From Molanna angustata (Eukaryota > Arthropoda > Insecta > Trichoptera > Molannidae), in contig OY754970.1 in NCBI GenBank assembly GCA_963576475.1, positions 32,341,119 through 32,405,118 on the forward strand: 64,000 nt of DNA. Reading direction: 5' to 3'. The notes beneath the pieces are model-generated. The model searched no databases. It saw nothing but the letters and a program-made list of their open reading frames with translations, and was not told where the DNA came from. The number at the start of each line of letters is the position of its first letter. The first letter of the stretch is position 1. Made by a program: the position numbers and the translations under genes. Of this stretch, positions 34,146 through 46,233 are shown piece after piece.

Positions 34146-34817
34146 TGTTTCTTTTGCACAAGAATATAGAAATACAGAACATTATTATTATATTATACAA
34201 ATTATTAAATTTGTTTTTCAAAACGATTCGTTTTGTAGGAATGATGCAATATCAATTTAAAAAAAATAGTTACACTGGCAGCAGGCGCCCGCTTAAGTAT
34301 TTATAATGAAGCAAAGACAGTTTGTTATATAACCCGACCTATTTATAGCTACTCTGGAATACCAATGCAAACAAAACGTTTCAGATTTATCCAGCTCTTA
34401 CTTATACATACATATTTGTTGAGAATTCCGACTTAATTAAGACCTTCGGTTTATACATCATTTGTTTAAATACCTATGTAATCATATGCACTGTTATTTT
34501 TGTTATTTGCTGTCGCGTTAAAAATGTTATTGCGCTTACAACATTATTTTTATTGTTGATGTCCGCATTTTATGATGAATTGTGTACCTACAAGAAAAGT
34601 GTTCACGTTTGCGTCAATGTGACCATTTATATCTAAGTCATCTAGTTGATATGTTCTATTGTGAAATTCGTGTTCAATCAAATGTAATCGTAATAAGTGT
34701 GAAAAAAGTACCATCTTTTAAACAGATTTTTTTTAAATCTTATTATCAGATTATTTCGATTGAGTAATCTAATATTATGCTTGTCATCTTTGCACAATCA
34801 TGATAATTATAAATTAA

Positions 34818-37800
34818 ATGACGACATTATCATTTGATGTTGATAATGAAATAATACCAGCTAATAGAAGCAACAGATGTCAATGGTCGTGGAAGTGCTT
34901 TAAAAAAATGAAGTCTTTTCAGTGTTGTGTGTCTTTAGGAATAATTGTCCTGGTCTTTTCTGTGGCTATTGTTCTATCACAGCAGATGTAAGTATAAAAA
35001 AATATTTATTTCTACCTATATATGTAATGGTTGAACTTTTTAATGAAGACCATCTGACGAAGGAGTGCGAGGAATAACTCCCAGTATAGATTGATCTTTT
35101 TATTTCTCATCTGTCAATGAGTAATTTGTAAATTTTCTTTGTATATTAAAAAAAATACAGATGTGTATGTTATAAACGAATTGCCATTGATAATTTAAAA
35201 ACCACTAATTACGGTGATTGGATTGATGACAGGTAGGTAATATGGCGGACATTAGGACCCGGTTGATCTACTTTATATGAGCTATAGGTACCTCTTATGA
35301 TGTTTGTTGAGGTGGTGGTTGTGAGTGTGATTGATTGTGTGTCTATTTAATGTGGAACAGAAACTCTGACCTGGTTCAATTGCTTATATTGTCACTAAAA
35401 ATTGTAAACTGCTAGTCCTAGAACAGGATTTCCTAGTTGGGCAGCAGTAATCTGCGTTTTGTTGTCATTATAAATATTATGTGATAAAAAAAAATAACTA
35501 TATTATTAATATTCTCAGAATTTACTTTGCGGTACGTTTTTAAAAACACAAAAGACTTTGTTATAACTACTAGTTCAACTAGTAGTTAAGTCATTTGTTT
35601 TTTTTTTAAGTTAATAACTACACTTATACTTACTTAAAAAAAAACAGAACAAGCAAAGAGGTGTCGGCAGACCCAAGACATCAAGAAATGTGCCGGAGGG
35701 AGATGGATGCAGTGTGCCCAAGGGGGAGGCCTATATCCAAGAATGGAAAAAAAGGCTGAATAAGAAGAACTACGCTATTTTAAAACTCATTAAAGAGAGC
35801 TGTTCACGTTTATTTTTATTGGGTTTTTTTGTAAATGTAGAAATCATTTCATTAATAATTTCATAATTGATATTATTTCCTCTCTTATTTTTGTTATGTC
35901 GTGCGGTACTTCAAGCAAACATGAAAAAAAAGATATTTTTAAAATAATAATATTACTTTGATGTAATTGATACTTTTGGGCATTTTCCAGATTGTTCGTT
36001 CATCGTCTCAAGAATGCCTGGAATAAACATGGGTCTGAAAACTGATTTGGAGAGATTTTTTCCTTAGATTTTTTTAGATCTCAGAGAACCAATATATTTA
36101 CTAGTGGAATATGTAATTTACTCTCGACTGAAAATTTATTACCAAACACGCATTTGCACGTTTCTGAGAATGGTTTAATACTAGATGAGTGAATTTGAAT
36201 GGGAGACATTAATAATTATAAATGATTTATTGTTTAGATATGAAAAATACTGTGACTGGATGTCTCCTCAATTATAACGGCCTTCAAAGGCAATTTCGTA
36301 ATTATTATAATGAATGTAACAGAAGTACGGAGAGACCAATCATCTCAAATGGACTGCCGAACGTATTATTATATTATGAAGATGCATTACTGGATGTACT
36401 CATAATATAATACTTGAGGCAGGATCGCTACGCCTTCTTTCTATGCTTGGCTTTTATTTTGTATTTCATTCCGCAGCAGAAAAGTTTTTTATCTAATATA
36501 TATCCTTATACTCGTATTTGCAGACAAATCTTGAGGAAGCCTTAGGCCTTTGAGGGAATGACATGTGACGTCACATACCTTGAGGAATCTTCAAGAATTT
36601 CAACAAAATGAATACCTTGATATTTTGTTATGTAGACATAAATTTCTGTTCTGAGCATGTACAATCTGCTTGTTTGAAATTGCGTACACTCCTTGAAGTA
36701 TCAAATAATAATACAGCAGTAGAGCGAAGACTGCAGATGGTATTGAAAACCTACCAAATAAATATTTAATACTAAGAAACCAAACCAACGAGATATTTCA
36801 TATTTTATAGAATGTTCTATTAGTTTTCAAGAGTAACCTCGAAAATGTCATCAGTATCTATCCTAGCTTTCCTTAAGGTCTATACTTTATTGAAGGACTC
36901 GAAGGGCGACACATGCCTTCTAGTGCAGCATATACTATCATTCTCTTATACGACCTAAGAAAAATAATATACTTACTACTTAGATACTTTTCGAATGACT
37001 AGGCTCTTCTGCGCCCAGAAAAGGCTGCGTCTATGGAGCTCCTTAGAGCCTTAAATTCAAACCCCGTACCAGTCCAACGCCTCTTGCTTTGCCCCGTGGA
37101 TGTCCTCCAACTCTCCCGGATACCTGTGCAGCGGGCACTCTTCAACAAATAATATGATTATTGATGATCGCATTCAAGCTGTAAGGACGCCTTTACAGTT
37201 TATGCGCCACCTTCTTTATTACCGTGGACGTAGTGAGTTGAGTTAGAAAATTATTTATTATTCTTGGTGTTAAGTTATTGTGGAAATAGGCTCAAAAAAA
37301 TACTTCAGAGATAATAAATAGGATTATTCCATATTTTATTCCTATATACTTATTAATTCGAATATTTTCAGTGAAGGTGAAGGTCGGGAACCAGGAGAAA
37401 TAAAACTAATTATTGATACAGATGCAGGAACAGATGATGCTATAGCACTTTTATATTTGCTGAGAGCTGAAAAGCAATCGGCAGGAAATGCAGAAAAGTA
37501 AGACCTTACAATTTTCATAAAACTCAAAAGAATTTAACAATTAATAGAGAATGACGGAGTAAATAATCCAGAAGTCGCGAGTTCGAATCTCGCCTCGACC
37601 AATTTCGTTTTGGGGTCAATGACAACCATTTATGTTTATTTTAGGGAGTTTATGGGGATGTATTGTACTTGTTACAAGAACATACAATTCATTCTTTAAA
37701 AAAATCTTATTCTTCGTTTAGTAGACCTGTTGGTCCAACTATCCTTCCATCTCTTGGGCGGTCTTCCGGGTAGACAGCGACCAGAAGGGATTTCATTTGC

Positions 37801-40800
37801 TGCTATATGTATACGCAAGTCTATCACTGTCCATTCTGGCTACGTGGACCCTTCAATGTCTTTATTTGGATCTGCTCCACCGAACGATGTCCTCTATTCC
37901 ACACGTTTTTTTGGAATAGAGGACATCGTTGCGAACATGATCTCGGAGAGATTTTCCAGCAATGGACCTTAGAACCTTCATTTCACCACAAAAAGCAAAT
38001 AATTTCATAACGAAGCAATAATCAAATGAACCTATCAAGAACTTAAATTGAACGATTCGTGAGTAGGTACAAGAAATTCATATACGAGAAATTGAAATGA
38101 GATTCATTGATATAAGTAGGTATGTCGAAAAATAGTTTTAAAAACGCTTTATTATTTTTAATATTTTCTATGATTCAAAATAATATCTTGTATTGTTTAT
38201 ATACTTACAGGAGTTTAAAAATTATGGCAATGACATGTGGAATTGGAAACACAATATTGAAAAATGTAGCTATGAATGTTCTCAGAGTATTACAAGTCGT
38301 TGACCGTCTCGATGTAAGTTTGATATTTTCTTAATTATTCATATTATATTTAAATTTTTGCTATCACGAAAGCTTGGGAAAACAGCCAACATTTAAAATA
38401 CAGATACCATAATATATCCTATTCTGATTCGTCTAAATTTATCCGTCTTAGTTTCAGTATATGAGAAATGCATTGATTTAGGTATATGTATTACGTACGA
38501 GAAATGTCAAAAAGTTGACTGCATTTAGGTATACGAGACTCATTACGTCAAACCGCGCGGATAAAATCATTTTATCCACGGTTGCTCGTTGGTTATAGAC
38601 GTTTTCGTATTACATTTCCAATATTTTTAAAGTAACATACGCAAACATTGATTTTTTTCCTTAACGGGAGTCAATGATATTTTATGACAAATTTAAACAT
38701 CTCAAATAGAGATGAATATGGAAAATTATAAGAGAACCAGGAACTCTATATTCTATTCTATATTGTTTTACGGCTATCCACTCGTCTACGAGTGATCCTA
38801 AACCAGGAACTCAAGGCACCTACAGGTTTTACGACTTGTCATCGGCTGGTTTACGTGAATATTATATATTTTAATCATGAAAATCTCCTCGTTTGAAAAT
38901 AAGCTGAAAAAAAAACCATCGCCATCTATGAAATGCCTAAGAAACTTTTTTGTTACATCATCTATTGAGAAATAACAGTTCTTATACATGAGGTGACAAT
39001 GCTTTCGCACAAATGTCACCCCTGACGACCCTGGTTCGAGGGTGACGGTTACTAAGCATCGTATAACTTGTTGATCTGTTGGTTTCTGAGCATTGCCTGG
39101 CTTCTAAACACAACCTGTCGTTAATGTTCAGAAAACATTTCTATATGTATATGTATTTTGCTCGATCACTTACTCGTAGTTTATATGAGCATAGTAAAAG
39201 TGTGCGATCGACGCATAAGAGTATCAATTTGTTTTTTATTTTTTTTTACTTCAGATTCCAGTTTACAAAGGAACAAATAAGTCATTAGTGTTAACTCATC
39301 CTCCAGACGTCTTTTTCGGAGAAGATGGAATGGGCGATGTACCAAATCTCTCTCCTCCTTCACTTGACCTCATTAAACCTGAACATGCAGCCAATGCACT
39401 TGTCAAGATAGTTAATGAGAATCCTGGTTAGTGTAACATCTTGTTATAATATCAATATATTCGTACTAGTAGTACTTATGTAGTTTGATTCATTCAGTAC
39501 GTATTTTCTAACAAATTTTCGGACAAATAATTTTATTTGATTATTGGAAAAAAATATACATTTTTGCATAATTAATTAGAAGTCATTATTTTTTGGTAAA
39601 CATTAGCACAGAGCTAGGAATTTACTTATTTATGCCAAATACGAATCAATATTTTTTTTTGATCTTGACCAATTTCGTTCATCTACAACACAAACATTTA
39701 TGTTTAACTCAGATAATGTATGATTGTGTTTATGTACTTGTCACAAGGAAAAAATCAGCTCGAACGCCTTCAAAATATTTGCATCCATTTTATCTTTGGA
39801 CTAAAAAAATTCGATCATATTTCTCATCACCGTAATCTTCTTCATTCGCCCAAGATACGAGAACGACGTAATTTACATATCTTGTCATTACCATAACAAT
39901 GTCCTTTTTGAATGATTTTTTAGCTCTTCATTTGAAGTACTTTCAGCTAGACTATGGAATAGTCTAAGTCCTGATATTACGTTGTATATCTCACTAAACA
40001 TCTTCAAGAAAAGGCTAAAGCAAAAATATTTATCTGACAATACCTGATACATCTTCCTCTCCTCTTCATTTCCTTATCCTTTGGTTTTCCCATCATTACT
40101 ATGAATTAATCTTGTTTTTTTTTTACTTTTCTTCCACTGCGTTTGCTTATTTTTGTAATGTGATTAACTTATTGTTACAGTACCTACACACTGTTTTTTA
40201 TATTTGATATTAACTCTGGTTAGTTTGAAGAAATTGCCATTATTAGGCAATAAGCCCGCCAGTGTAGGACTAATTATATGTACAGAAAGATTCAAATAAA
40301 TAAATAAAAGATCAATTATTTTTATTTTTTAGGTGAAATAACAATATTGGCTCTGGGACCATTGACAAATATTGCCTTAGCTTGCAGACTCGATGAAAAC
40401 TTTTTGAAAAAAGTGAAGAGGCTTTACGTGTTAGGGGGAGCAGCACAAGGTGAATTTCAATTTTATTTTAAGGTGTATTTCCTAAGAGATCCATGTGAAC
40501 ATTTGCATACAGCAGAGTTAAATATAGATATCATACAGGCAATAAATTATTTAAGATGACCTACGTCCTACCGTATGCTTTCAAGCCATGAATTCAAAGA
40601 AAAGATAACAGAAATTAAACCTCACCTCCTTAGTAAAATAATTGTTGGGTGGTAATCGTTACTTGCAGTAGTTTTGCCCGGGATTGATATGCAAGCCATG
40701 ACGTAATGATGCAACCCTGGTCTTGGTCTTGCATACCCAGTCTTGGTCTTCCAAGTCTTATAAGTCATGCAATTTTTACAAAAAAATGTTATTTATTTTA

Positions 40801-43800
40801 CTTTGAAAATTCAGCAATATTAGTGAAATACGACAAAACCACCAATGAATAATATCATGTCGATAGTAATTAGTTTAATTGCTTAGTTATTTATTAAAAA
40901 AAGATGATGAGTGTAATTTTGCGAGACCTCAAGACTCTTGCACCCCCCTGGTCTTTGTCTTGTTCTTACAGTTACACATGGAGTACACATAGACTGCCAG
41001 AATTTTTACTCCTCACTAACCCAAGGGGATATAGTGGGGAGTTGAGATTTCGCAATTTTTAAGGGTATTTTTTTTGCAGATAATCAACTAGTATCATGCT
41101 GAGATTGTATTCTGAACATTTCATAACAATGTATCTGTGTGTGTGTGCTATGTGCTATATATGTGCTATGTACGGCGTGTTTATTTTACTTTATCGATTA
41201 TAGACTAAAGTACTCATTCGATTCTATTCAAATTTTGCAAATATGTATATCTAATACTCGATTAGATTTTGAATGATATATGAATAGTGCTTCTCATTTT
41301 TTTTAACTGTCAAATATTTCAAAGTGACCCCAAACTCAGGAAACTTAAAATGAAATTTTTATTTTCAAATTGGTAAAAAAGCACACCACTTACAAAAAAT
41401 GGCATTGAAGAGTTATCAAGTTTTCATAATAACATATTTAAATAAAAAATAATTTAACAAACTCATTTCATGAAAATGCTGAAAATTTTCCATACAAAAT
41501 TTGAATACTTTATAAAATGACTTGTTAGTGAGGAGTTTAGCGTTGGCCACAACCCACTCGTTTTTTAACTAATTTCTCACGCTAATATAGCTTCTCTGGG
41601 CTGCGAACACTGGTTAGTTGGAATAAATTGCCATATGGCAATAAAATCGCCACTTGCGCAGGGTGCAAGGAAGTGTATTTTATTATTATTATTTTTGCTA
41701 ATCATGAGCATGCATAAGTACCTAGATACTAGCTTTTTTATTGTTTTTGTTTTATATGTATTTATAGTATCGTAAGTATTATTAAAATTAATATTAGGTA
41801 TATATTTAATTCATATAAATTGTTGGTACGTATCATAAAAAAATTTTGTTTCACTAAATAAACATGGTTGGTTGGAAGATACTGCCATTTGGCAATAAGC
41901 CCGCCATTGTGCACGCGTGCTCAAAATTATTTAAATAAATAAATAAATGCGTAGGTACTTTAGAACAACTTATAAAGGAACCATTTTTGTGTAAACACCA
42001 AAATACGAAGAAATGTATTCTGAAAAAAATAACAATTAGCATCGACAGTTTATCAGGGTTTTGCTCAATTTTGGAATTGCTCGCAACGACGTAAGTGTAT
42101 CTCAAGGTAAAATAATCAGCAATTGTATATTATATTTAACTTCCGCGTATGGTGATAAATCTTATAGGTACCGTAATTACTGGGGGAAAGTGATTTTGAT
42201 ACCTATCGTACCTAAACAAAAATATAAAGCTCTCCCTTCATATAAAAAAATACTCGTGACTACAAATTCCTTAAAAATATATGCATCAAAATGATTTAAA
42301 TGAACAAGAATCACGCAGTTTTGTCAAATTGAATTAAATTAATTTTGAAAAATTAAGTTGACAGGTGTATGTATGTAGTTATCGGCAAATTACTTTTTTG
42401 GTATCTGCGCAAACCATTCCCTTGTCCTTCGAAATACGTCTTGATATTTGCGGATAACCTAGTCTTCACACCATTTTCATAAACCTAACAAGTTTGATAA
42501 AAATAGGTTGGTTAGGTTTGTTTGTAGTCATAATTGCGACTGGCGTGAGCCAGTTGCATTACCTATATATTAAAAAAAGTAACTAAAATATAAAAATAAA
42601 TGACTAAATTGGTATTTTTACCAAACTTTTGTAGGTTATGTTTAAAAAAAATGGTGTGAAGACTAGGCTATCCGATATTTGCCGATAGCTTAATGTGTGC
42701 TGACAACACACATGGTCACAATAGCCTACGGACGCACAGACAAAATTATTTTTTGCCCCGTGCATAAACTGCATCTAACGATGATTGTTAAAAACAAAGT
42801 CAATCTTAATAAAATTTCAACTACATTCTCTCCTTTTTGAATTCACTGATTAATCTTTATTTATTTCAGGAAACGGAAATATGGTACCTGGAGTGGAATT
42901 CAATTTCTGGTATGACCCTGAATCCGTTCATATTGTGATGAATGAGACTGAAGTCGACAGAACTGTCATTACACTGGTGCCGTGGGAGGCTGTAATCAAA
43001 TCTGCTCCTAAACATGTAAATGCTATGTTATGAAACACTAAAATCATTATTTTAACTATTGATTCCTTAACGATTTCGATATTAAACACATAAAATAATT
43101 ATTGCAAAACGAAAATCCTTCAATAAGGAACATCAAAGAATTAAAGGGACAAAATCAGATGACCGATCCCTATCATACCTATGATATTTATAGAATTAAC
43201 AGAATAGTTGACAATTTCTGACCATGTGGTGATGTCCGATTGGTGACATGAATCTGAGTATTAATATAGTCTGTGACCGCCCTTAATCTTATTTATCCGA
43301 ATGTTCTATGGTGCTGAAACATTAATACTAATTTAAATATGTTAAGTATAATACATTTCTAAGATTATATCGTATACATCTTCAGTTTCTGTTCACCGAG
43401 GAAAAAAGATTTGATTCAAAAGTAGAATTATATATTTGAAAATCTTTAAGTATTCTTGATTTTTCAAACTGAATTATTTTATCAGTATTTTATTTATTTT
43501 CCTCTGAGTGACATGTAAACATGTGCTACTCACCATCATATTATGAGATACTACGAAACCTATCAGTTTTGTTTCATTGTCATTAGCTTTCAACAGAGAA
43601 CTTACGGACTAAGGCTAGTAGACGCATTTGCCTGCACTGATACTTAGGTATTCAAACTGGTGGTCATTTCATCAATTAATCAACTCCTTGCCTATGCCGA
43701 TGATATAGACATCATTGCAAGCTGGGAAAATGATTTAAAAACTGCCTTTAAAGCCCTGGCCGCATCGGCGTTGATGAAACATGGGGTTGATGGTGAACGA

Positions 43801-46232
43801 TGGAAAGAATAAGGATATGCCAGTGCAGGGACGCCGAAAACCACCAGATTTGCAAGTTGACGATTACACATTCGAAACTGTTGGCGAGTTTATGTATCTC
43901 GATACAATGGTGACAAACGACAACAATGTATTGACCAAATTCAAATGTCGAATAGTGGCCGCAAACCACTATGGGTTGCAGAGGCACATGAAGTATCGTC
44001 ACCTCACCATAAAAACTAAAGTCTGCGACTATAAGACTCTTATCCGGCCAGTACTCTCATATGGATCGGAAGCTGGGCAATCACTAAAACCGATGAAATA
44101 GCCCTGAAAACTTTTGAGAGGAAGGTACTGAGAAGGATCTACGGTCCGATTTGTGACAACGGAAAGTGGCGAATTAGACACATGAGTGAAATAAAAATTG
44201 AGACTTACATGGGCCGGACACATCCAGAAAATGAGCGAAGAGGTCGTACCAAAAAAATATCAATGATGTACCGGGGGAACGAAGAAGAATTGGAAGGCCG
44301 AAGCTTCGATGGATGAAAGAAGCAGTTTAGGATGCAAACAACATTGGTATCCATAAGTGGCGTAATGCATCACAAGACGAGCTCTGCAGGAGGCTAAGAT
44401 TCGACATGGGTTGTAGAACCGCAGATAGATATAAAGACATCCATGAATTCGTTCGGGATAAACTATGAAAATTGGATTGCTGATGGGTTATTTTGTGTTT
44501 GGTTTCAGAAATGGCGGAAAGAAGTGCTTGGTGTTCTAGACTCACCAGAAATAAAATTCATCAACGCTATAGAGCATGTCGATCAGATGTCAGATGATGA
44601 CGATTGGTTGATGGCCGACGCTTTAGCTGGTGTTGTGACATTCATGAATGAGGTTATAGACAGAACTGAAGTACACGGGGTCGTCACTTCTTTAAGCGGT
44701 GATTTTTTTTTATGATTCCTGATTCTTTCCCCGATTGTTTCAAATTAAAGCTAAACTGTTAGAGAGATTATAAAACACGTCGTTTGACAATGGATACTTA
44801 CATACATACATACCATCACGCCATGTCCCTTACGGGGTAAGCAGAGAGAATCGAGCGCCATACTTCTCTATTTTTGCACACATTTCTGGCTTCCTTTACA
44901 TCCATGCATCGTCTCATACATGCTCGTCGATTGTTCAAACTTTTTATGTTTCCTTCTTTCAAAATATCATTCACATGGTCATGCCATCCCTTTCTGGGGC
45001 GACCTCTGCTATTCACTCCATCTCTTGCACCCATGTATATTTTTTTTTGTCAGTCGTTCATCGTTCATTCTTTCTATATGTCCAAACCACCTTAAAGCAT
45101 TCACTTTCATTTTACATATAATATCCTTCTTTAACTTGCATTCTCTCCTTATGTCCACATTTTTTTATTCTATCATATATGTATAGTTCTCTTACATACT
45201 CTTCTTAGTGATCTCAATGGATACTATAAATGTAAAAATAGATAATATAGGTATTATTTCGCAGTTCCATATTTAACTTTTTGGTACAAGAACACATATT
45301 TTACTATCTCAACAATGGCGAGGTCACAGTTAATTTACTGTGACTTCTGTGTCTTTAGCTCGAATCTTACGAGTTGGTCAAATTCTCACACTATTATATC
45401 CATCCTTGTTTAGCCAAATTATGTATATGCCGATTAGTTGGCAAAAAGGATTTTTAAATAACAGGTCTGACAATTTTTTCTACAAGTCGTATGTACTGTT
45501 ATTTTGAACTCTTGCCACTGCTTCTCCATTTTAAGCAATTTGTGATATTAAAGAATATTATCAACTCAGAAAATAGATAGGTACCTCAAACTCAATTAGA
45601 ACGCTCTTAGCATAAAACATTTTACTGTTAACAATTTAACAGAGTATTTATTTGAATTTGATTTTATTTAGTTGAATTGTTAAAACAAACGGATTGTTTT
45701 GTACAAATGCAGGTATTTATTTTATTTTTTCTTAAATGTTTACAATAGTTTCATAAGCTATTCCTGCCATTAGTTTCCCCCAACATAGGATCTACATATA
45801 AGAATTGTCACAAAAATATCTGAAATCCTATAACTGATTGGGTATCACATTTTTTTATGACAAGTCATTGCTTCATTAAAATATTTTGCATATGTATTAA
45901 TTAAAGAAATACCTATCTATTGGTAAAAAATAAAAGGATCAAATAATGGTTAAAAAGCGATTGAGTTTGGTAATAAAATACACAAAGAAATAATAAACTA
46001 CAAATTAATAAATACTATATAGCTCACCACTTGCCGTAAGCAAATCAAAAGGTTGAATATAATTTCTTCTATAATATCGTTACTAAATTTAGTATTTTTA
46101 TTTTTAGGTATGCTACGAGGGGCCATCGCAGTTGATTATTCAAATATATATCAATACGATAATAAAATAGAAATTATTTATGATATTGATAAAAATGCAT
46201 ATTTAGAAACTTTAATAAATCATTTCAAATAA
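34818..46232 (+). CDS. Membrane-anchored inosine/uridine-type nucleoside hydrolase (8 exons, 382 aa)
   Basis: Exons: 34818-34987, 37372-37497, 38211-38313, 39255-39426, 40333-40449, 42870-43015, 44509-44698, 46108-46232; all introns GT-AG, frame kept, TAA at 46230-46232. The enzyme family splits the N-glycosidic bond of purine or pyrimidine ribonucleosides, giving base plus ribose, with a catalytic Ca2+. Seen: the hallmark DTDAGTDD (72-79), MTCGIGNT in the following strand, FFGEDGMGD (153-161), LGPLTNIAL (198-206), EFNFWYDPE (239-247) and WLMADALA (311-318), whose Asp315 matches the fourth Ca ligand. The usual catalytic His next to that Asp is absent (Ala314), as in several non-protozoan subgroups. 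Exon 1 adds a cytosolic-looking head and one hydrophobic span (about 36-54) with basic residues before it, suggesting a type II anchor. Intron 6 holds a dead LINE. Substrate cannot be read from sequence. Confidence 0.87.
34988..37371. other. Nucleoside hydrolase 1 intron 1
   Basis: Mostly AT-rich. A LINE C-terminal scrap (EAYIQEWKKRLNKKN-like frame) lies at 35645-35770. A less AT-biased decayed patch at 37000-37240 may be an old retroelement. No other gene was seen. Confidence 0.5.
37550..37705 (+). mobile_element. SINE family 1, diverged copy in nucleoside hydrolase 1
   Basis: GTCGCGAGTTCGAATCTCGC (box B), CTCGACCAATTTCGTT, TTTAGGGAGTTTATGGG, TTGTACTTGTTACAAG and an A-run follow the family order. 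The first part of the head is missing. Confidence 0.68.
37725..37985 (-). mobile_element. LINE C-terminal fragment with internal inversion
   Basis: On the minus strand the frame reads GEMKVLRSIAGKSLRDHVRN, the usual LINE wording around the post-RT region. Two copies of GATGTCCTCTATTCCA in opposite orientation (37886-37930) show a small inverted duplication inside it. Confidence 0.6.
38640..39030 (+). mobile_element. Unclassified dispersed element, copy 2
   Basis: Collinear with the reverse complement of 7681-8150 (GGCACCTACAGG, CATCGGCTGGTTTACGTGA, CCATCTATGAAA, GAGGTGACAATGC, GTCACCCCTGA). Lies in intron 3 of nucleoside hydrolase 1. Confidence 0.65.
39660..39765 (+). repeat. SINE family 1, 3' fragment
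   Basis: TTGACCAATTTCGTTCATCT, AACATTTATG and TATGTACTTGTCACAAGG match the body of the SINE at 29804; no tRNA head remains. Confidence 0.55.
39890..40310 (+). mobile_element. LINE C-terminus and 3' UTR
   Basis: A short frame SSFEVLSARLWNSLSPDITL continues into FKKRLKQKYLSDNT and a stop near 40049. The ARLWNSLP-type box is the C-terminal signature of CR1/jockey-like LINEs. The 3' UTR follows, with CTTCCTCTCCTCTTC, a TTGCC-loop-GGCAA stem and AATAAATAAATAAAA. It lies just before exon 5 of nucleoside hydrolase 1, ending about 20 bp from the acceptor. Confidence 0.72.
41003..41566 (+). mobile_element. Dispersed ~0.5-kb TIR element, copy 2
   Basis: CTCCTCACTAACCCAAGGGG at 41009 is mirrored by GTTAGTGAGGAG at 41524-41535. 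The shared sequence continues through TTTAGCGTTGGCCACAACCC to the end. It is collinear with 28593 and 56937 and lies in intron 5 of nucleoside hydrolase 1. Confidence 0.75.
41570..41695 (+). mobile_element. SINE family 4, 5'-truncated copy
   Basis: It starts at ATTTCTCACGCTAATATAGC and runs through TTCTCTGGGCTG, GGTTAGTTGG and CACTTGCGCAGGGTGCAAGG to a TTATTATTATT tail. The tRNA head is absent. Confidence 0.72.
41870..41950 (+). repeat. LINE 3'-UTR tail
   Basis: GGTTGGTTGGAAGATACTGC with a stem-loop, then AATAAGCCCGCCATTGTG and AAATAAATAAATAAATG; the same terminus as at 40215-40310. Confidence 0.6.
42379..42687. mobile_element. Fold-back element with central palindrome
   Basis: Outer TATCGGCAAAT (42380) and ATTTGCCGATA (42677-42687) are inverted. 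The inner arms GGATAACCTAGTCTTCACAC and GTGTGAAGACTAGGCTATCC are also inverted. The loop carries GCGACTGGCGTGAGCCAGTT (42536) preceded by GGTTAGGTTTG. No coding capacity. Confidence 0.75.
43676..44460 (+). mobile_element. Degenerate LINE RT fragment inside nucleoside hydrolase 1 intron 6
   Basis: Frames with stops and shifts read LLAYADDIDIIA (RT active site), FMYLDTMVTNDNNV, LIRPVLSYGSEAG, FERKVLRRIYGP, WRIRHMSEIKI, GRPKLRWMKEA and KWRNASQDELCRR. The order matches the LINE at 9586-10845. It is a host-intron insertion and not part of the enzyme. Confidence 0.82.
44810..45190 (-). mobile_element. LINE C-terminal fragment (second tail type)
   Basis: The minus-strand frame reads NSRGRPRKGWHDHVNDILKE, then RRCMDVKEARNVCKNREVWR and SILSAYPVRDMA, ending near a (CATA)n run at 44800-44815. 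A related decayed piece lies at 48597-48960. Lies in intron 7 of nucleoside hydrolase 1. Confidence 0.68.
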
Positions 46233-46233
46233 A
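46228..46233 (+). terminator. AATAAA overlapping the stop of nucleoside hydrolase 1
   Basis: AATAAA spans the TAA stop. If used, the 3' UTR would be very short. No GT-rich element was clearly placed, so the call is tentative. Confidence 0.3.

Noticed and set aside
36540..36600. CRE-like TGACGTCA site
   Set aside because: A single match to an 8-bp motif in intronic DNA with no supporting context.
40347..40559. Separate small gene
   Set aside because: It is exon 5 of nucleoside hydrolase 1 plus intron read-through; a GTGAAT donor at 40450 fits the family.
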